The position numbers were made by a program, and so were the translations under genes. DNA of 64,000 bases from Sphingomonas sp. QA11 (lineage in GTDB: Bacteria; Pseudomonadota; Alphaproteobacteria; Sphingomonadales; Sphingomonadaceae), in assembly GCF_028473665.1 (NCBI RefSeq), contig NZ_CP098774.1:4459501-4523500 (forward strand), given 5' to 3'. Every line of letters begins with the position of its first letter. Position 1 is the first letter of the stretch. Below are positions 34,688 through 43,376 of the stretch, piece after piece. The notes below the pieces were generated by a model that had not been told where the DNA came from, ran no database searches, and worked only from the letters and a program-made list of their open reading frames with translations.

Positions 34688-35464
34688 ATGACCGATGTGA
34701 CCACCCTCGACGACGTCGAACCGATCACCGAAGCGCCGGTGATGAAGGGGCTGTCAGTCGTCTCCATCGCCAAATCCTATGACAAGCGCGTCGTGCTCTC
34801 CGATGTCTCCGTCTCGGTCGGACCGGGCGAGGTGATCGGCCTGCTCGGACCGAACGGCGCGGGCAAGACGACCTGCTTCTATTCGGTGATGGGCCTGGTG
34901 AAGCCGGATTCGGGCCGGATCATGCTCGACGGCGACGATATCACCGGCCTGCCCATGTATCGCCGCGCCATCCTTGGCCTCGGCTATCTGCCGCAGGAGA
35001 CCTCGATCTTCCGCGGGCTGACGGTCGAGAAGAACATCCTGACCGTGCTTGAGCTGGCCGAGCCCGATCCCGCCGCGCGCCAGAAGCGGCTCGACACGCT
35101 GCTCGACGAATTCGGCCTGACCCGGCTGCGCGACGCGCCGGCGATGGCGCTGTCGGGCGGCGAGCGCCGCCGCGCCGAGATCGCCCGCGCGCTGGCGGCC
35201 GACCCGTCGATAATGCTGCTCGACGAGCCGTTCGCCGGCATCGATCCGCTGTCGATCGCCGATATCCGCGACCTGATCTGCGAGTTGCAGAAGCGCGGTA
35301 TCGGCGTGCTGATCACCGATCACAATGTGCGCGAGACGCTCGAGATCGTCGACCGCGCGTACATCATCTATGACGGACGGGTGCTGTTCACCGGCTCGCC
35401 CGCTGAACTCGTCGCCGACGCCAATGTCCGCCGGCTGTATCTCGGCGAAGGCTTCTCGCTCTAG
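34688..35464 (+). CDS. lptB: LPS export ABC transporter ATPase LptB
   Basis: 258 aa, cytosolic ATPase of the LptB2FG complex. Walker A GPNGAGKTT, Q-loop LPQETSIFRGLTV, signature LSGGERRRAEIARAL, Walker B IMLLDEPFAGIDP, switch TDHNVRET. An N-terminal extension of about 20 residues precedes the ABC domain; Met19 is an alternative start. The gene is 4 bases ahead of rpoN, the usual arrangement. Confidence 0.96.
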   Translation: MTDVTTLDDVEPITEAPVMKGLSVVSIAKSYDKRVVLSDVSVSVGPGEVIGLLGPNGAGKTTCFYSVMGLVKPDSGRIMLDGDDITGLPMYRRAILGLGYLPQETSIFRGLTVEKNILTVLELAEPDPAARQKRLDTLLDEFGLTRLRDAPAMALSGGERRRAEIARALAADPSIMLLDEPFAGIDPLSIADIRDLICELQKRGIGVLITDHNVRETLEIVDRAYIIYDGRVLFTGSPAELVADANVRRLYLGEGFSL

Positions 35465-35468
35465 TCCT

Positions 35469-36968
35469 ATGAGTCTCGCCCCGCGCCTCGATCTGCGCCA
35501 GTCGCAATCGCTGGTGATGACACCGCAGTTGCAGCAGGCGATCCGCCTGCTCGCGCTGTCGAACCTTGAGGTCGAGGGCTTCATCGCCGAGGAGATCGAG
35601 AAGAATCCCCTGCTCGAATCGGGCGCCCCCGACGATGACGGCCCAACTCTCGAGCGGGAAGCGCCGCCCGAGCCCCGGGACGAGCCGGCGACTGCCGACG
35701 AACTGCTGATGGGCGGCGACAGCACGGGCGAAGCATCGCTCGACGTCGATTTCACCGCGGAGAGCTTTCACCATGACAGCGTCGCTGACGGCGGCGGCAT
35801 GGACGGTTCGCTCGGACTGAACGGCGCGAGCAGTGGCGCGATGGGGGAGGACGGTCCCGATCTCGACGGCTTCGCCGATACCAGCCTGAGTCTCGCCGAC
35901 CATCTGCTGGCGCAGGCCGGCCCCGTGGTCGACGGCCCCGATGCCTTCATCGCCGCGCATCTGATCGACCAGATCGACGAGACGGGATACCTTACCGTGC
36001 CGCTGCTCGAGGTCGCCAACCGGCTCGGCGTCGCGCTTGCCCGGGTCGAGCATGTGCTTGGCATCATCCAGACCTTCGATCCGACCGGAGTCGGCGCGCG
36101 ATCCTTGTCGGAATGCCTCGCGCTGCAGGCGAGGGAAGCCGACCGTTACGATCCGTGCATGGCGCGGCTGATCGACAATCTCGATCTCGTCGCGCGCGGC
36201 GACATGGCGCGGCTGAGGCGGCTCTGCGACGTCGACGACGAGGATCTGGCGGACATGATTCGCGAGCTGCGCAACTACGACCCCAAGCCCGGCTGCCGTT
36301 ATGGCGGCGAGGCGATGCAAGCGGTGGTGCCCGACATCTTCGTGGCCAGGCGCAAGACCGGCTGGGCGATCGAGATCAACGCAGCGACCCTGCCCCGCCT
36401 GCTGGTCAATCGCGGCTATTATGTCGAGCTGTCCGGCGGGCACCAGGACAAGGCGAGCAAGGCCTGGCTGTCGGAATGCCTCGCCAGCGCCAACTGGCTG
36501 GTCAAGGCGCTCGACCAGCGCCAGCGCACCATCGTCAAGGTCGCGACCGAGATCGTGAAGCAGCAGGAGGCGTTCTTCGTCCACGGCGTCTCGCAGCTGA
36601 AGCCGATGACGCTGCGGCAGGTGGCCGACGCGATCGAGATGCACGAATCGACCGTCAGCCGCGTGACCAGCAACAAATATCTGAGCTGCGCGCGCGGGCT
36701 CTATGAGCTGAAATATTTCTTCACCTCGGCGATCCAGTCCTCGGACGGCGGCGACGCGGTGTCGGCCCAGGCGGTGAAGAGCGCGATCCGGGCGCTGATC
36801 GCGGCGGAGGAACCCAAGGCGATCCTGAGCGACGACACATTGGTCGAACTGCTCAACGCCAAGGGCTTCGACATCGCCCGGCGCACCGTCGCGAAGTATC
36901 GCGAGGCACTCGGCATCGGCAGTTCGGTGCAGCGGCGACGGCAAAAGGCGCTTGAGGGGGTCAGCTGA
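35469..36968 (+). CDS. rpoN: RNA polymerase sigma-54 factor
   Basis: 499 aa. Region I is the Gln/Leu-rich RLDLRQSQSLVMTPQLQQAI; region II is an acidic stretch (about 55-150); the core-binding region follows, then the helix-turn-helix (LRQVADAIEMHESTVSRVTS) and the RpoN box ARRTVAKYRE at 470-479, which reads the -24 element. Directs transcription with enhancer-binding activators. ATG at 35469 starts MSLAPRLDLR. Its stop overlaps the next gene by one base (TGATG). A hibernation factor gene, often next in other proteobacteria, is not here. Confidence 0.96.
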   Translation: MSLAPRLDLRQSQSLVMTPQLQQAIRLLALSNLEVEGFIAEEIEKNPLLESGAPDDDGPTLEREAPPEPRDEPATADELLMGGDSTGEASLDVDFTAESFHHDSVADGGGMDGSLGLNGASSGAMGEDGPDLDGFADTSLSLADHLLAQAGPVVDGPDAFIAAHLIDQIDETGYLTVPLLEVANRLGVALARVEHVLGIIQTFDPTGVGARSLSECLALQAREADRYDPCMARLIDNLDLVARGDMARLRRLCDVDDEDLADMIRELRNYDPKPGCRYGGEAMQAVVPDIFVARRKTGWAIEINAATLPRLLVNRGYYVELSGGHQDKASKAWLSECLASANWLVKALDQRQRTIVKVATEIVKQQEAFFVHGVSQLKPMTLRQVADAIEMHESTVSRVTSNKYLSCARGLYELKYFFTSAIQSSDGGDAVSAQAVKSAIRALIAAEEPKAILSDDTLVELLNAKGFDIARRTVAKYREALGIGSSVQRRRQKALEGVS

Positions 36969-37261
36969 TGATTATCGTCACGGGAAGCGTGACCGCACGA
37001 CCCGAAACATTCGAAGCGCTGCGCCAGGCGAGCCTCGATCATGTCCTTCGCTCGCGCACCGAGCCGGGCTGCATCAGCCATTCGGTACAGGTCGATTGCG
37101 AGAATCCGTTGCGGCTGTTCTTCTTCGAGCGCTGGGAGGATATGGCGGCGCTCAGGACGCATTTCATCCAGCCCGGTTCGATCGCCTTCATCGCGGCGGT
37201 CCGCGACCTCGCCGCCGCCAGCGAGAGCATCTCGATGTACGAAGCCAGCCCGGCCGGCTGA
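36968..37261 (+). CDS. Antibiotic-biosynthesis-monooxygenase-fold protein (ABM)
   Basis: 97 aa dimeric ferredoxin-like fold: IIVTGSVTARPETFEALRQA, SRTEPGCISHSVQ and FFFERWEDMAALRTHF are typical of ABM/YgiN quinol monooxygenases. Substrate unknown. It overlaps rpoN by one base, so its expression is coupled to that gene; whether this matters is unclear. Confidence 0.87.
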   Translation: MIIVTGSVTARPETFEALRQASLDHVLRSRTEPGCISHSVQVDCENPLRLFFFERWEDMAALRTHFIQPGSIAFIAAVRDLAAASESISMYEASPAG

Positions 37262-37314
37262 ACGAGCGGCCCCGCGTTCAGCTTTTTTCAAACAAGTCGC
37301 GGTAGTTGAGAGGA

Positions 37315-37722
37315 ATGAGCGCGACTTTCCATGTTGAAGCCGACCCGGCCCGCGATCTCGTGCGGATCAAGCTGTCGGGGTTCTTTTCACCGGACGATAT
37401 CGAGGGATTCCTCGAAGCGCGCCGGGCGGCGCATGCCAGCCTGCGGTGCGGGCCGAATCAGCATCTGACGATCAACGACGTCAGGGAGATGAAGATCCAG
37501 TCGCAGGAGATCGTGGCCGCGTTCCGCGACATGCTGTCAGCGCCTGACTATCGGTCGCGCCGGCTGGCGTTCGTGACGGGGCCGACCCTCGCCCGGTCGC
37601 AGCTCCTGCGGGCCCTGGAGAATCGTGCGGCCCGATGTTTCGACGATCATTTCTCCGCCGAGGCCTGGCTGTTTTCCCCCGATGCGGGGGAAGCATCGTC
37701 GCCGGGACGGGCAGCCGCCTGA
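37315..37722 (+). CDS. SpoIIAA/STAS-like protein, function unknown
   Basis: 135 aa, no signal. Beta-alpha fold with VRIKLSGFFSPDDIEGFLEARRAAH and later FRDMLSAPDYRSRRLAFVTG, similar in layout to SpoIIAA-like (STAS) domains of alphaproteobacteria. The ATG at 37315 is only one base after GAGAGG, which is closer than normal; a TTG at 37306 is an alternative. No kinase partner nearby. Confidence 0.6.
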   Translation: MSATFHVEADPARDLVRIKLSGFFSPDDIEGFLEARRAAHASLRCGPNQHLTINDVREMKIQSQEIVAAFRDMLSAPDYRSRRLAFVTGPTLARSQLLRALENRAARCFDDHFSAEAWLFSPDAGEASSPGRAAA

Positions 37723-37745
37723 ACACCGCCGCGCAACCGGACGGA

Positions 37746-38744
37746 TCAGTCGTCCTCGTCCTCATAGCCGATCAGGGCGAGCGCCCGTGCCTTGATCTGG
37801 CGAGTCATGCACCAATGGACCAGGGCCTCCTCCCGGCCATGCGTCACCCACACCTCCTTCGGTGCGATTTCGGTCAGGGTATCGGTCAGCTCGTCCCAAT
37901 CGGCATGGTCCGACAGGATCAGCGGCAGCTCGACATTGCGCTGCACGGCGCGCTGGCGGACGCGCATCCAGCCCGATGCCATGGCCGTGATCGGATCGGG
38001 CAGCCGCCGCGACCAGCGATCGTTGAGCGCACCGGGCGGCGCCAGGACGATCCGGCCCTTCAACTCGGCCTTCGGCACGCCCGTCGCCGGGCGCAGCTCA
38101 CCAAGGTCGACCCCATGCGCGACATAGAGATCGCATAGCCGCTGGAGCGCCCCGTGAATGTAGATCGGGTCGTCAAAACCCCGCGCGCGCAGTTCCGCGA
38201 TCACCCGTTGCGCCTTGCCCAGCGCATAGGCGCCGACCAGGACGCAGCGATCCGGATTGGCGTGGAGCGCGGCGGTGAGCTTGTCGATCTCGTCGCCGGT
38301 TTCCGGGTGGCGGAACACGGGCAGGCCAAAGGTCGCCTCGGTGACGAAGATATCGCATGGCACCGGTTCGAACGGCGCACAGGTCGGGTCGGGGCGGCGC
38401 TTGTAGTCGCCCGAGACGACGATGGTCTCGCCGCGATGCTCAAGCACGATCTGCGCCGAGCCGAGCACATGGCCGGCGGGCACGAAGCGGATATCGACGC
38501 CGCCCAGGCGCAGCGTCTCGCCATAGCCGACCGGGTGGCCGGCCTGGGGCCCGTAGCGTGCCTCCATGATCGCCAGGGTCTCGGCCGTCGCCCAGACCGC
38601 GTCGTGCCCGCCCCGCGCATGATCCGCATGGCCGTGCGTGACCAGCGCCCGTGGCGACGGGCACGACGGGTCGATCCACGCGTCGGCGGGCTTTACATGA
38701 ATGCCGTGCGGTTGCGGATCGATCCAGTCGCCGAGTTTCGCCAT
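37746..38744 (-). CDS. MBL-fold DNA exonuclease of the ligase-associated repair set
   Basis: 332 aa metallo-beta-lactamase/beta-CASP fold. THGHADHARGG gives the HxHxDH metal site; AGHVLGSAQIVLE, SGDYKRRPDP, SDHADWDEL and VWVTHGREEAL are the later motifs, as in Artemis/SNM1-type nucleases. It matches the exonuclease that usually accompanies ATP-ligase, Lhr-like helicase and PdeM. Here it is divergent from the helicase gene, with 245 bases holding a dispersed repeat between them. It trims DNA ends in a manganese-dependent way in known relatives. Confidence 0.9.
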   Translation of the reverse strand: MAKLGDWIDPQPHGIHVKPADAWIDPSCPSPRALVTHGHADHARGGHDAVWATAETLAIMEARYGPQAGHPVGYGETLRLGGVDIRFVPAGHVLGSAQIVLEHRGETIVVSGDYKRRPDPTCAPFEPVPCDIFVTEATFGLPVFRHPETGDEIDKLTAALHANPDRCVLVGAYALGKAQRVIAELRARGFDDPIYIHGALQRLCDLYVAHGVDLGELRPATGVPKAELKGRIVLAPPGALNDRWSRRLPDPITAMASGWMRVRQRAVQRNVELPLILSDHADWDELTDTLTEIAPKEVWVTHGREEALVHWCMTRQIKARALALIGYEDEDD

Positions 38745-38856
38745 GATGCCTATATGGATGGGATGCCGCCTAGTTCCACTTCTTTACCTGATTTACCTGA
38801 ACCCCCTCCGCCCGGGTCGATCGTGCGAAGTGGGTGCAGGCGGCTCCCCCCATTCC

Positions 38857-38936
38857 GTCCTGCCGGACCTGTTCCGGCATCCACTATTCCGCACCTTCGC
38901 CGACCGCTTGGTTTCCGGAACAAGTCCGGGGTGACG
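38857..38936. repeat. Dispersed sphingomonad intergenic repeat, copy A
   Basis: About 80 bases beginning GTCCTGCCGGACCTGTTCCG and ending AAGTCCGGGGTGACG. The ends can pair (CCGGAC with GTCCGG) and each end has its own inverted TGCCGGA/TTCCGGCA hairpin. Two more copies lie at 59637-59728 and 63764-63857. Confidence 0.8.
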
Positions 38937-38989
38937 GAGCGGGTGATGACTGGGGTTCACCCGCAGAATCGACCTTCCGCTGAGTCTCA

Positions 38990-41404
38990 GTGTTGAGCCC
39001 TTCCCTTCCCGCTCCGCTTGCCAACTGGTTCGCGTCGCGCGGCTGGGTGCCGCGGTCGCATCAGCTCGACATGCTCGATGTAGGCCGCGCCGGCCGGCAC
39101 GGGCTGCTCGTCGCCACCACCGGCGCGGGCAAGACGCTGGCCGGGTTCCTGCCGACCCTGGCCGAGCTGATCGAGGCGCCGACCGAGGGGCTGCACACGC
39201 TCTACGTCTCGCCGCTCAAGGCGCTGGCGGTCGACGTGCAGCGCAACCTGCTGACGCCCGTCGAGGAAATGGGGCTCGACATCCGCATCGAGACTCGCAC
39301 CGGCGATACCCCCAGCGACCGCAAGGCGCGCCAGCGCATCCGCCCACCGCAGATATTGCTGACCACCCCGGAATCGCTCAGCCTGCTCTTGTCCTATCCC
39401 GACAGCCTCCTGATGTTCGAGGGGTTGAAGACGATCGTGGTCGACGAGGTCCATGCCTTTGCGACGGGCAAGCGCGGCGACCTGCTGTCGTTGTGCATGG
39501 CGCGGCTTCAGCGGCTCGCGCCCGGGCTGCGCCGGGTCGCGCTGTCAGCAACGGTCGCCGATCCCGACGGCTATCGCGCCTGGCTCGCACCTGACGGCGA
39601 CATCGATCAGGTGACGCTGGTGCGAGGCGAGCCGGGCGCCGATCCGAACATCGCCATCCTGCTGCCCGAGGGCCGCGTCCCCTGGGCCGGGCATTCGGGG
39701 CGCTATGCGGCCGAGCAAGTCATGGCCGAGATCGAGACTCACAGGACCTCAATCGTCTTCTGCAACACCCGCAGCCTGGCCGAACTGATCTTCCAGGATT
39801 TGTGGAAGGTGAACGCGATGCAGCTGCCGATCGGCATCCATCACGGCAGCCTCTCGCTTGAGGCGCGGCGCAAGGTGGAGGCGGCAATGGCGGCGGGCAG
39901 GCTGCGCGGGCTGGTCGCGACCGCCAGCCTCGATCTCGGTGTCGACTGGGGCGATGTCGATTGCGTGATCCAGATGGGCGCCCCCAAGGGATCGTCCCGG
40001 CTGCTGCAACGGATCGGACGATCCAACCACCGGCTGGACGAATCGTCGGAGGCGGTGATCGTGCCGGGCAACCGCTTCGAATATCTCGAGGCGCGAGCGG
40101 CGCTCGATGCGGTCGTGGCGGGTGAGCTCGATCCCGACCTCTTCCGTACCGGCGCGCTCGACGTGCTCGCCCAGCATGTCATGGCCTGCGCCTGCGCAGC
40201 CCCCTTTCGGCAGGAGGAGATGCTCGACGAGATCCGCTCTGCCCTGCCCTATTCGGCGCTGGAGACGGAGACGTTCGAACAGGTGCTCGGCTTCATCCGC
40301 GACGGCGGCTATGCGCTGAAGGCCTATGAGAAATTCAAGCGGCTGACCCGGGACCCGGACGGTAGCTGGCGGGTAAGCCATCCAAGCTTCGTCACCCAGC
40401 ATCGGCTGAACGCAGGCATCATCGTCGAGGCGACGATGCTGACGGTGCGGTTCCGGAACGGGCGGACATTGGGCAAGGTGGAGGAGGCATTCGCCGCCTC
40501 GATGAGCCCGGGCGACACCTTCTTCTTCGCCGGCACCAGCCTTGAAGTGGAGAAGATCGATACCGAGGACCTGATCGTCCGCGCGACCGCCCGCCCCGCG
40601 AGAATCCCCACCTATGGCGGCGCGCGCATGCCAATCTCGACCAACCTTGCCGATCGCGTACGCGGTTTCCTGGCTGACCCGGCTGAATGGCCGCGCTTTC
40701 CCGCTGACGTTCACGAATGGCTCGAAGTGCAGTCGCGGCGGTCGAAACTGCCGACCCCGGGCCAGTTGCTGGTCGAGACCTTCCCGCACGAGGGGCGGCA
40801 TTTCATGGTGGCCTACAGCTTCGAAGGCTGGAACGCGCACCAGTCGCTCGGCATGCTGCTGACGCGGCGGATGGAGACGCAGGGATATCGCCCGCTCGGC
40901 TTCGTCGCCAGCGACTATTCGATCGCCTGCTATTCGCTCGATCCCGTCACTGATCCCGCCACTCTGCTGTCACCCGACATCCTCGAAGACGAGTTCGTCG
41001 ACTGGGTGCAAAGCTCCGCCTTGCTCAAGCGGGCCTTTCGCGAGGTCGCGGTGATCGGCGGGCTGGTCGAGCGCCAGCATCCCGGCAAGCGCAAGACGGG
41101 ACGGCAGGTCACCTTTTCCACCGACCTGATCTACGACGTGCTGCGCCGCTATGAACCGGGTCATTTGCTGCTCCAGGCCGCCTGGGCGGATGCGCGCGCC
41201 AAGATGACCGATGTCGGGCGTCTGGCCGATCTGCTCGACCGCGCGGCGGAGACGATGCTGCATGTCGACCTGCCCCGGGTCTCGCCTCTCGCCGTACCGG
41301 TACTGACCCTCATCGGACGAGAGCGGATCGCGATGGGCCTCGCCGACGACGCGCTGCTGATCGAGGCCGAATCGCTGGCGGCGGAGGCCATGCGGCTCGA
41401 CTGA
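38990..41404 (+). CDS. Lhr-like DEXH helicase of the ligase-associated repair set
   Basis: 804 aa. RecA1 with ATTGAGKT (Lys48), DEVHAF (Asp152 onward) and LSATV; RecA2 with VFCNTRSLAEL, LRGLVATASLDLGVDWG and QRIGRSNHRLDESS (arginine-finger motif); then winged-helix and Lhr core domains to about 800. Lhr-Core helicases translocate 3'-5' on single-stranded DNA and unwind RNA:DNA hybrids. The usual companions are present in the window but spread out. The start is GTG at 38990 or TTG at 38993; no ATG fits. Confidence 0.92.
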   Translation: MLSPSLPAPLANWFASRGWVPRSHQLDMLDVGRAGRHGLLVATTGAGKTLAGFLPTLAELIEAPTEGLHTLYVSPLKALAVDVQRNLLTPVEEMGLDIRIETRTGDTPSDRKARQRIRPPQILLTTPESLSLLLSYPDSLLMFEGLKTIVVDEVHAFATGKRGDLLSLCMARLQRLAPGLRRVALSATVADPDGYRAWLAPDGDIDQVTLVRGEPGADPNIAILLPEGRVPWAGHSGRYAAEQVMAEIETHRTSIVFCNTRSLAELIFQDLWKVNAMQLPIGIHHGSLSLEARRKVEAAMAAGRLRGLVATASLDLGVDWGDVDCVIQMGAPKGSSRLLQRIGRSNHRLDESSEAVIVPGNRFEYLEARAALDAVVAGELDPDLFRTGALDVLAQHVMACACAAPFRQEEMLDEIRSALPYSALETETFEQVLGFIRDGGYALKAYEKFKRLTRDPDGSWRVSHPSFVTQHRLNAGIIVEATMLTVRFRNGRTLGKVEEAFAASMSPGDTFFFAGTSLEVEKIDTEDLIVRATARPARIPTYGGARMPISTNLADRVRGFLADPAEWPRFPADVHEWLEVQSRRSKLPTPGQLLVETFPHEGRHFMVAYSFEGWNAHQSLGMLLTRRMETQGYRPLGFVASDYSIACYSLDPVTDPATLLSPDILEDEFVDWVQSSALLKRAFREVAVIGGLVERQHPGKRKTGRQVTFSTDLIYDVLRRYEPGHLLLQAAWADARAKMTDVGRLADLLDRAAETMLHVDLPRVSPLAVPVLTLIGRERIAMGLADDALLIEAESLAAEAMRLD

Positions 41405-41483
41405 CCCATTTTCGGCTGAACGTCGGTTTTCTGCGGTCGAATAGGCCCTTGTTGAAGGTCCGCAACGGGCGTAACTTCGTCTC

Positions 41484-42404
41484 ATGCGCGGAATAACCGC
41501 CCTTGTCATCGCTATTGCCGCCGCCGCTCCCGGAGGGTTGCCCGCGCGACAGGGCGAGGTGCCGCCTCCCGCCGAAAACACCCTTGCCTTCGATGATTCC
41601 GCTCAGCGCATGACGGTGCCGGTCACCATCGGCACCACCGGCCCGTTCCCCTTCATCATCGATACCGGCGCCGAACGAACGGTGATCTCGCGCGAACTCG
41701 CGGCCACGCTGGGCCTTTCGCCCGGCCCCGATGTGCGGATGACGGCGATGACCGGCACGAGCAATGTCGGAACGGTCGTGATCCCATCGCTCAATGTCAG
41801 CAACATCCTCAGCCAGCGGATCGAGGCGCCCGCGCTGTATTCAATCAATCTGGGCGCGCCCGGCATGCTCGGCATCGACACGCTGAGCGGTCACGCCCTC
41901 TCGATCGATTTCGAGACCAACAGCATGACGGTGCGCCCGTCGACCAAGCGCAAGCGCGCGCCCGTCCTGAACGGCGACATCGTCGTCCGCGCCAGGAGCG
42001 TCTATGGTCAGTTGATCGTCACCCAGGCCTATTACAAGGGCCGGCGAATCAGCGTGATCGTCGACACCGGCTCATCGGTCAGCATGGGCAATTCGGTCCT
42101 GCGCGCCAGGATGCGCGGCGAGTTGAAGGCAGCCCAGCCGATTACCCTGACGAGTGTGACAGGCGACAGGCTGACCGCCGACTATACCCAGGTCACCAGC
42201 CTCGACATCGGCGGGGTTACCTTCAACCATTTGCCGATCGCCTTTTCCGACGTCGCGCCGTTCCGGCGGTTCGGGTTGAGCAACGAGCCCGCCCTCTTGC
42301 TGGGCATGGATGCGCTGCGCCTCTTCCGGAAGGTCGAGGTCGATTTTGCCAATCGTGAAGTGCGCTTCGCGCTTCCAAGGGGGAGTCGTCCCGATGCCTT
42401 CTGA
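41484..42404 (+). CDS. Secreted retropepsin-like aspartyl protease with two DTG sites (paralogue 1)
   Basis: 306 aa with a signal peptide (about 1-22). Two halves each carry the aspartyl-protease triad: FIIDTGAERTVIS (near 58) and VIVDTGSSVSMGN (near 193), followed in each half by an LGMD/LGID flap-end pattern. Most retropepsin-like bacterial proteins have one DTG and dimerise; two in one chain suggest a pepsin-like pseudodimer, or a tandem of domains. Substrate unknown. It overlaps a close paralogue downstream by 11 bases. Confidence 0.8.
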   Translation: MRGITALVIAIAAAAPGGLPARQGEVPPPAENTLAFDDSAQRMTVPVTIGTTGPFPFIIDTGAERTVISRELAATLGLSPGPDVRMTAMTGTSNVGTVVIPSLNVSNILSQRIEAPALYSINLGAPGMLGIDTLSGHALSIDFETNSMTVRPSTKRKRAPVLNGDIVVRARSVYGQLIVTQAYYKGRRISVIVDTGSSVSMGNSVLRARMRGELKAAQPITLTSVTGDRLTADYTQVTSLDIGGVTFNHLPIAFSDVAPFRRFGLSNEPALLLGMDALRLFRKVEVDFANREVRFALPRGSRPDAF

Positions 42405-43317
42405 CGCGCCCGCCATGCGCCGCTTGATCCTTGTGTCGCTTGCAATGGCGGCCGTCGCGCCCGGCGCGTCGGTGGCGCAGGATCCGACGCCACCACCCAC
42501 GCCGACCGTGCTCGATATCGGATCCGCCGACGATCGCATGACCGTGCCGGTTTCGATCGGCAATAGCGGCCCGTTCCATTTCATCGTCGATACCGGCGCG
42601 CAGCGCACGGTCATCTCCCGCGAACTCGCCGGAAAATTGGGTCTGCCATCGGGCAGGGACGTCCGGCTGACAGCCATGACGGGCACGTCCAACGTCGCGA
42701 CGGTGATGATCCCGAAGATCAGCGTGAGCACGATGGGCGGCACCAGCATCGAGGCACCGTCGCTCGAATCGCGCAACCTCGGCGCGCTGGGCATGCTCGG
42801 GCTGGACACGCTCCAGGGCCACGCCCTGACGATCGATTTCGCAAAGGATACCATGACCCTCACGCCGTCCGCGAAACGACGGCGGAGCATCAGCGCGATG
42901 CCAGGCGAGATCGTGGTTCATGGGCAGAATCTCTACGGCCAGCTTATCGTGAGCGACGCCAGCTATCGCGGACAGAAGATCCGGGTCATCCTTGATACCG
43001 GATCGGGTATTACCATGGGGAATATGGCGCTGAAGCGCAGCGTCGCGCACGGGGCGAAGGCGGTGCGGCCAGTCGCGCTCTGGGGCGTAACCGGGGAATC
43101 GATGGAGGTCGGCTACACCCAGATCGACAAGGTCGACTTTGCGGGCATCACCTTTTCCCATCTGCCCGTCGCCTTCTCCGACGCCGAGCCGTTCCGCCAT
43201 TTCGGCCTGACCGAGAAGCCGGCCCTGCTCCTCGGCATGGACGCGCTGCGGCTGTTCCGGCGCGTCAAGATCGATTTCCCGAACCGCGAAGTCCGTATTA
43301 TGGTGATGGACGGCTAG
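42394..43317 (+). CDS. Secreted retropepsin-like aspartyl protease with two DTG sites (paralogue 2)
   Basis: 307 aa, signal peptide about 8-28 after a short head. Same plan as the gene before it: FIVDTGAQRTVIS and VILDTGSGITMGN, and the shared end ALLLGMDALRLFRRVKIDF. Many positions are identical between the two, so they come from a tandem duplication; the tails and loops differ. The ATG at 42394 follows GGGGGAG and lies inside the end of the first gene; Met8 is an alternative start. Likely periplasmic. Confidence 0.8.
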   Translation: MPSDAPAMRRLILVSLAMAAVAPGASVAQDPTPPPTPTVLDIGSADDRMTVPVSIGNSGPFHFIVDTGAQRTVISRELAGKLGLPSGRDVRLTAMTGTSNVATVMIPKISVSTMGGTSIEAPSLESRNLGALGMLGLDTLQGHALTIDFAKDTMTLTPSAKRRRSISAMPGEIVVHGQNLYGQLIVSDASYRGQKIRVILDTGSGITMGNMALKRSVAHGAKAVRPVALWGVTGESMEVGYTQIDKVDFAGITFSHLPVAFSDAEPFRHFGLTEKPALLLGMDALRLFRRVKIDFPNREVRIMVMDG

Positions 43318-43376
43318 GCCGGTATCGCCGTCACCGTCGATACCACCGGCCGCTGATCTTCTGGACCAACTCGGGG

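Noticed and set aside
35388..36944. 518-codon frame opposite rpoN
   Set aside because: RpoN motifs are on the other strand; this frame has no family features.
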